Shown here: positions 7,234-10,355 of the stretch, in pieces | Numbering within the stretch: position 1 is the stretch's first letter | Layout of the letters: the number at the start of each line of letters is the position of its first letter | The notes under the pieces: generated by a model | Databases searched by the model: none | Seen by the model: only the letters and a program-made list of their open reading frames with translations | What the model was told of the DNA's origin: nothing | Made by a program: the position numbers and the translations under genes | NCBI GenBank assembly: GCA_016206565.1 | Contig: JACQRG010000002.1 | Location: 1 to 10,355 of the forward strand | Reading direction: 5' to 3' | DNA: 10,355 nucleotides | DNA from: Candidatus Omnitrophota bacterium | GTDB taxonomy: Bacteria; Omnitrophota; Gorgyraeia; Aquiviventales; Aquiviventaceae

Positions 7234-7241
7234 TTCTCTTG

Positions 7242-7751
7242 ATGCGAATCGGCATCGGCTACGATATTCACCGATTCGATGGAAAACGTCCCCTCAAGCT
7301 TGGGGGCGTGACGATCCCGCATGCCCGCGGCCTGGCCGGGCACTCGGATGCGGACGTGCTCCTGCACGCGCTGGCCGACGCGCTCTTCGGCGCGCTCGGG
7401 GAGCCTGACCTGGGAGAGCAGTTCCCGCCGTCGGACCCGCGCTGGCGCAATGCGGATAGCCGAACGTTCATCAAGACCGCCTGCGCAGCCATGCGCCGGC
7501 GGGGCCTGGCCGTCGGCAACGTGGACACGACCGTGATTGCGGACGCCCCGAAGCTCACCGGCTACAAGCGACGGATGAGTCGCGCCATCAGCGCGCTGCT
7601 GGGCGTGGCCCCCGGCCAGGTCTCGGTGAAGGGGAAGACGACGGAAGGCCTGGCCCCCGGCAAGGCCGGCATTGCCGCGCACGCGGTGGTGCTCCTCACG
7701 GCGGCTCAAGGCTCAAGGCTCAAGGCTCGGGGCAGGAGCCGAGGGCGCTGA
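7242..7751 (+). CDS. ispF: 2-C-methyl-D-erythritol 2,4-cyclodiphosphate synthase (IspF)
   Basis: Fifth enzyme of the MEP pathway: cyclises CDP-methylerythritol phosphate to MEcPP with loss of CMP; it works as a trimer with a metal at each site. Counting from the ATG at 7242 the protein is 169 residues, and the metal ligands D8, H10 and H42 fall at the same numbers as in E. coli IspF. Other family blocks are GHSDADVLLHALADALFGAL, DLGEQFPPSDP and the C-terminal KGKTTEGL with GIAAHAVVLL. The normal domain ends near residue 152; residues 153-169 (TAAQGSRLKARGRSRGR) are an added basic tail encoded largely by a 7-bp tandem repeat (7703-7730). It follows ispD after an inverted repeat array and is followed by cysE after 2 bases. 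Unlike some lineages, ispD and ispF are separate genes here, and ispE is not in the window. Confidence 0.96.
   Translation: MRIGIGYDIHRFDGKRPLKLGGVTIPHARGLAGHSDADVLLHALADALFGALGEPDLGEQFPPSDPRWRNADSRTFIKTACAAMRRRGLAVGNVDTTVIADAPKLTGYKRRMSRAISALLGVAPGQVSVKGKTTEGLAPGKAGIAAHAVVLLTAAQGSRLKARGRSRGR
7703..7730. repeat. 7-bp tandem repeat forming the 3' end of ispF
   Basis: GGCTCAA is repeated three times (7703-7709, 7710-7716, 7717-7723), followed by a variant GGCTCGG (7724-7730). Since 7 is not a multiple of 3, the units are read in shifting frames and encode a non-repetitive basic tail. It appears to have displaced or overrun the ancestral ispF stop codon. No inverted partner arm is seen. Confidence 0.85.
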
Positions 7752-7753
7752 CC

Positions 7754-8458
7754 ATGGCGTGGCTACTCGTGCTTGGGAGCCTCGTGCTCGTCGGGCTGGT
7801 GGTCCGGATGGTGTTCGAACCCGAGGTGAAGGCGTGCTTCGAGCGCGACCCGGCCGCCCGCAACTACCTCGAAGTCTTGCTGTGCTACTCCGGCCTGCAC
7901 GCCGTGATCGGCCACCGCATCGCGCATACGCTGGAGCGGTGGCGCGTGCCCGTGCTGCCGCGCCTGCTCATGTCCCTCATGCGGGGGCTGACCGGCATCG
8001 AGATCCATCCGCGGGCGACCATCGGGCGGGGGCTCTTCATTGACCACGGCACCGGGGTCGTCATCGGCGAGACCGCCGCGCTGGGCGACAACGTCACGCT
8101 CTTCCAGGGCGTGACGCTGGGCGGCACCGGCAAAGAGAAGGGCAAGCGCCACCCGACGCTCGGCAACAACGTGGTCGTCGGGGCCGGGGCCAAGGTCCTC
8201 GGCAACATCCGCATCGGCGATAACTCCATCATCGGTGCCAACGCGGTGGTGGTGCGGGACGTGCCGGACCACTCGACCGTGGTGGGGGTGCCGGGCCGCA
8301 TCGCCAAGATCAAGGACAAGCACTTCCACGGCATCAACCTGGACCACACGCATCTGCCGGACCCGCTCACCGAGCGGCTGGAGCGCCTCCAGCACGAGAT
8401 TGACGCGATCGAGCACCACCTGAAAGAGCACCGCAAGTCGCAGACGCCGGCGTCGTGA
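7754..8458 (+). CDS. cysE: serine O-acetyltransferase, with N-terminal membrane segment
   Basis: Transfers acetyl from acetyl-CoA to serine, giving O-acetylserine for cysteine synthesis. The 234-residue protein is the short (EpsC/NifP-like) form with a left-handed beta-helix of hexapeptide repeats: IEIHPRATIGRGLFIDHGTG and VVIGETAALGDNVTLFQGVT, the CoA-site region GGTGKEKGKRHPTLGNN, and IGANAVVVRDVP. Catalytic Asp-His is D97-H98 in FIDHGTG. The N-terminus begins with a strongly hydrophobic stretch (WLLVLGSLVLVGLVVRMV, about residues 3-20) directly before the usual start region (FEPEVKACFERDPAARNYLE), suggesting membrane anchoring, which is not typical for this soluble enzyme. The C-terminal helix is charged (about 200-234). 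The start has GAGGG at 7741-7745 and lies 2 bases after ispF. Its TGA overlaps the GTG start of cysS by 4 bases, coupling cysteine synthesis with tRNA charging. In B. subtilis gltX precedes cysE; it is missing here. Confidence 0.94.
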   Translation: MAWLLVLGSLVLVGLVVRMVFEPEVKACFERDPAARNYLEVLLCYSGLHAVIGHRIAHTLERWRVPVLPRLLMSLMRGLTGIEIHPRATIGRGLFIDHGTGVVIGETAALGDNVTLFQGVTLGGTGKEKGKRHPTLGNNVVVGAGAKVLGNIRIGDNSIIGANAVVVRDVPDHSTVVGVPGRIAKIKDKHFHGINLDHTHLPDPLTERLERLQHEIDAIEHHLKEHRKSQTPAS

Positions 8459-9921
8459 CCCTCCACCTCTACAACACGCTAACCCGCACGGCCGAACCGT
8501 TCGCGCCGCTTGCACCCCCGACGGTGACGATGTACGTCTGCGGCCCGACGGTGTACGACGACCCGCATCTCGGCCACGCGCGCAGCGCCTACATCTTCGA
8601 CGTCCTGCGCCGCTACCTGGAGTTCTCGAACTTCCAGGTGCGCTTCGTGCGCAACGTCACCGACGTGGACGACAAGATCATTGAGAAGGCGAAACAGCAG
8701 ACAGGGGACAGGGGACAGGGGACAGGCGACTTGAAGGCGACGTGCGTGGCCGTCGCGGAACGATATCTGCAGCGCTACCACGAGACGATGGACCGGCTGG
8801 GCCTGCGCGGGCCGGACCTTGAGCCGAAGGCCACCGAGCACGTCGTGCCAGTGATGACCGATTTCATCGCGAAGCTGCTGATGCAGGGCGCGGCATACGA
8901 AGCTGGGGGCGACGTGTATTTTTCGGTGCGCAAGTTCGAGGGCTACGGCCGGCTCTCCAACCGGACGGTGGATGAGCTGCAGGCCGGCGCGCGGGTCGAG
9001 CCCGGGGGGCATAAACAGGACCCGCTGGACTTCGCACTCTGGAAGTCGGCCAAGCCGGATGAGCCATCGTGGAACAGCCCCTGGGGGGCGGGCCGGCCCG
9101 GCTGGCACATCGAGTGCTCGGCCATGAGCACGAAGTACCTCGGCGAGGCCTTCGACATCCATGGCGGCGGGGTGGACCTGGTGTTCCCGCACCATGAGAA
9201 CGAAATCGCGCAAGCGCGGGCCGCCGGCAAGCCGTTCGCGCGGTGGTGGGTGCACAACGGGCTGCTGACCGTCAACGGCGAAAAGATGTCCAAGTCCCTT
9301 GGAAATTACATCACCGTCAACGATGCTTTGGACGAATGCGACAATAAAGCGGACGTACTGAAGGTATTTTTTCTAGGCGCCCATTACCGCAGCCCTATTG
9401 ACTACACCCGAGACGGCCTCAAGGTCGCAAGACGCAGATGGCATAACTTTTATCATTTGTACCTTTCCGCAGAAAACTGTTCACATCAGGGTGCCAAGGT
9501 GCCAAAAGAATTGCCAGAAGCGCTCAAAGAACTCAGGAAACAATTTATTTCGGCAATGGATGACGATCTGAATACGCCAAGGGCCTTGGCGGCACTAGAT
9601 GGAATTGTGGGACATGGGTATGAATGCATCAAAGCTCTCTACGGTAGTAAAGTGGAGACTACTGAAGAGATGAGACTGAGGAATGAAGTCCTCGCAGCCG
9701 GGGCATTGCTCAAGTCCCTTGGTGAAGACGCACTAGGGGTCTTTGGCAATTTTGGAACAGAGAGTATCCCCGAGCCCATACAACAGAAAGCACGAGAACG
9801 AGAAATTGCCAGAGAGAGCAAGAACTTCAAAAAGGCAGACGAGATCCGGAACGAACTGGAAGCGTTGGGGTTCGTTGTAGAAGATACCAAACAGGGTCCG
9901 CTTATTATTCGTCGAGGCTGA
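8455..9921 (+). CDS. cysS: cysteinyl-tRNA synthetase, GTG start, repeat insertion and mosaic 3' part
   Basis: Class I aminoacyl-tRNA synthetase that charges tRNA-Cys. The 488-residue frame starts at a GTG overlapping the cysE stop (GTGA), giving MTLHLYNTLTR, the usual N-terminus. Zinc ligands C29, C221, H246 and E250 keep the family spacing (C221 to H246 is 25, as in E. coli C209 to H234); HLGH at 38-41 and KMSKS at 277-281 are the ATP signatures. Between C29 and C221 there are about 11 more residues than in E. coli, explained by TGDRGQGTGD (83-92), coded by a 7-bp repeat. From about base 9300, right after KMSKS, base composition drops from about two thirds to under half G+C, although the tail is a normal CysS anticodon-binding region (YRSPIDYT, AMDDDLNTPRALA, KKADEIRNEL). 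The frame is intact and all key residues are present, so the enzyme is probably active. Confidence 0.96.
   Translation: MTLHLYNTLTRTAEPFAPLAPPTVTMYVCGPTVYDDPHLGHARSAYIFDVLRRYLEFSNFQVRFVRNVTDVDDKIIEKAKQQTGDRGQGTGDLKATCVAVAERYLQRYHETMDRLGLRGPDLEPKATEHVVPVMTDFIAKLLMQGAAYEAGGDVYFSVRKFEGYGRLSNRTVDELQAGARVEPGGHKQDPLDFALWKSAKPDEPSWNSPWGAGRPGWHIECSAMSTKYLGEAFDIHGGGVDLVFPHHENEIAQARAAGKPFARWWVHNGLLTVNGEKMSKSLGNYITVNDALDECDNKADVLKVFFLGAHYRSPIDYTRDGLKVARRRWHNFYHLYLSAENCSHQGAKVPKELPEALKELRKQFISAMDDDLNTPRALAALDGIVGHGYECIKALYGSKVETTEEMRLRNEVLAAGALLKSLGEDALGVFGNFGTESIPEPIQQKAREREIARESKNFKKADEIRNELEALGFVVEDTKQGPLIIRRG
8701..8728. repeat. 7-bp tandem repeat inserted in frame in cysS
   Basis: ACAGGGG occurs three times (8701-8707, 8708-8714, 8715-8721), followed by ACAGGCG (8722-8728). 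With two adjoining bases it makes 30 bases coding for TGDRGQGTGD, residues 83-92. It is a rotation of the AGGGGAC unit in the mlaD-radA array. Homologues go from KIIxxA to the next helix with about ten fewer residues, so this is a repeat insertion whose length kept the frame. Confidence 0.88.
9300..9921 (+). other. low-GC segment covering the 3' 40% of cysS
   Basis: Hand counts of 60-base lines give about 47% G+C at 9301-9360, 42% at 9421-9480 and 48% at 9541-9600, against about 67% at 9001-9060. The change is abrupt just after the KMSKS codons, and third positions become A/T rich. High GC returns after the stop at 9921. This fits replacement of the 3' part by recombination with DNA from a lower-GC relative, but relaxed codon use cannot be excluded without homologues. 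Confidence 0.7.
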
Positions 9922-9936
9922 TTAGCTGTCCAGGAG

Positions 9937-10111
9937 TGGCCGCGGCAAGCCAGGCGAGCGAATGGCGGGTTCAGCCCGCGGAGGCGGACTTCGGTAAGCG
10001 TACGGCTGCGCTGTCTGACGAGCGCCCCGACGGCGCGAGGAGTTGCCGCAGCCGGTCCGCCGCAGCGGGCGCCCGGAACCCGCCCCTGAGCGAGCCGGGT
10101 TGCCGCGGCCA
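9937..10111. repeat. nested inverted repeat of about 175 bp between cysS and tmk
   Basis: The 209-base gap between cysS and tmk holds no convincing gene but is highly structured. Outer arms TGGCCGCGGCAA (9937-9948) and TTGCCGCGGCCA (10100-10111) are perfect inverted copies. Inside them GGCGGAC (9983-9989) pairs with GTCCGCC (10055-10061), GGCTGCG (10004-10010) with CGCAGCC (10047-10053), and GCGCC (10022-10026) with GGCGC (10032-10036) around a 5-base loop. Each arm also has its own hairpin, such as GCGGG-TTCAG-CCCGC (9965-9979). It could be a non-autonomous mobile element (MITE or REP type) or a structured leader RNA of tmk, whose ATG is 20 bases downstream. I recognise no known family. Confidence 0.75.
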
Positions 10112-10130
10112 TGAGCAAGACCCGCCGCCC

Positions 10131-10355
10131 ATGATGACGAGAAAAGGCTTCTTTATTACGCTGGAAGGCCCGGAAGGCTCGGGCAAGTCGAGCCAGGCGA
10201 AGTTGCTTGTGCGAGCGCTGCGCCGGCGCGGTCAGCGCGTCGTCGCGCTGCGCGACCCCGGCTCGACCGCGCTGGGCCGCGCCCTGCGCCGGGTGCTGCT
10301 GCACAGCGACGGCCGGCTCTCGGCGCTGGAGGAAGCCCTCCTGTTCATCGGCGGC
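10131..10355 (+). CDS. tmk: thymidylate kinase, 5' part (3' end outside window)
   Basis: Phosphorylates dTMP to dTDP in the cytoplasm for DNA synthesis. Only 75 codons are present, open to the last base. The start MMTRKGFFITLEGPEGSGKSS shows the P-loop GPEGSGKS (residues 13-20) preceded by FFITLEG, as in bacterial Tmk. Further on, LRDPGSTALGRALRRVLL matches the family dTMP-binding block, usually REPGGT; here it reads RDPGST, a conservative E-to-D change and G-to-S. EEALLFIGG corresponds to the conserved EALLFxAxR. Two tandem ATGs (10131 and 10134) could start it; no Shine-Dalgarno is visible before either. It follows a 209-base structured gap after cysS, where B. subtilis has mrnC and rlmB instead. 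Family identification is good; the variant motif needs the rest of the gene to judge. Confidence 0.88.
   Translation, partial: MMTRKGFFITLEGPEGSGKSSQAKLLVRALRRRGQRVVALRDPGSTALGRALRRVLLHSDGRLSALEEALLFIGG

Noticed and set aside
7239..7241. TTG as the ispF start
   Set aside because: It would add one Met before the conserved MRIGIGYDIH. The ATG at 7242 gives family numbering (D8, H10, H42) and suitable spacing from the purine-rich ribosome site.
8455..9921. cysS as a pseudogene because of the repeat insertion and composition change
   Set aside because: The frame is unbroken, length is normal apart from the added peptide, and all zinc ligands, HLGH, KMSKS and the C-terminal domain are present.
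9922..10130. tRNA or small protein gene in the cysS-tmk gap
   Set aside because: No tRNA-like acceptor and T-arm signature could be found, and the open frames are explained by the palindromic GC-rich sequence. No RBS plus plausible protein is present.

Overview
This is a GC-rich (about two thirds G+C) bacterial chromosome window in which every gene lies on the + strand and is tightly packed. The layout is: 3' part of clpC (2-1555); an Mla/MCE lipid transporter, mlaE-mlaF-mlaD (1654-3944); radA (4044-5399); a membrane PIN-TRAM protein of the YacL family (5400-6425); the isoprenoid genes ispD (6450-7166) and ispF (7242-7751); serine acetyltransferase cysE (7754-8458); cysS (8455-9921); and the first 75 codons of thymidylate kinase tmk (10131-10355, running off the end). 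All are recognisable housekeeping families, and I see no new multi-gene system.

The backbone clpC-radA-yacL-ispD-ispF-cysE-cysS is the order known from Bacillus subtilis, where disA lies between radA and yacL and gltX between ispF and cysE. Here both are missing, and a three-gene Mla lipid transporter sits between clpC and radA. MlaEFD implies an outer membrane, so the source is probably a diderm, high-GC lineage that keeps this cluster. Candidatus Omnitrophota or another uncultured diderm phylum is my guess from general familiarity, not something the sequence proves.

The genes fall into functional pairs: ispD and ispF are two steps of the MEP pathway; CysE starts cysteine synthesis and CysS charges cysteine onto tRNA (their reading frames overlap by 4 bases); ClpC, RadA and the PIN-TRAM protein belong to proteolysis, recombination and probable RNA/nuclease functions; MlaEFD form the inner-membrane part of a lipid transport machine.

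The unusual content lies between and inside these genes. (1) Arrays of imperfect 7-bp tandem repeats occur at four places: two intergenic arrays built as inverted pairs that begin at the stop codons of mlaD and ispD, one forming the C-terminal tail of ispF, and one inserted in frame inside cysS. (2) A nested inverted repeat of about 175 bp lies between cysS and tmk, and a small perfect palindrome lies in a loop of ispD. (3) The last ~620 bp of cysS are much less GC-rich than everything around them, with a sharp change just after the KMSKS codons. (4) The palindromic hexamer RTCGAY is absent by my reading, and codon choice seems bent to avoid it: all ten Ile-Asp pairs use the rare ATT codon and all Val-Asp pairs use GTG. 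(5) mlaE has no ATG/GTG/TTG start at the place its family N-terminus would need one.
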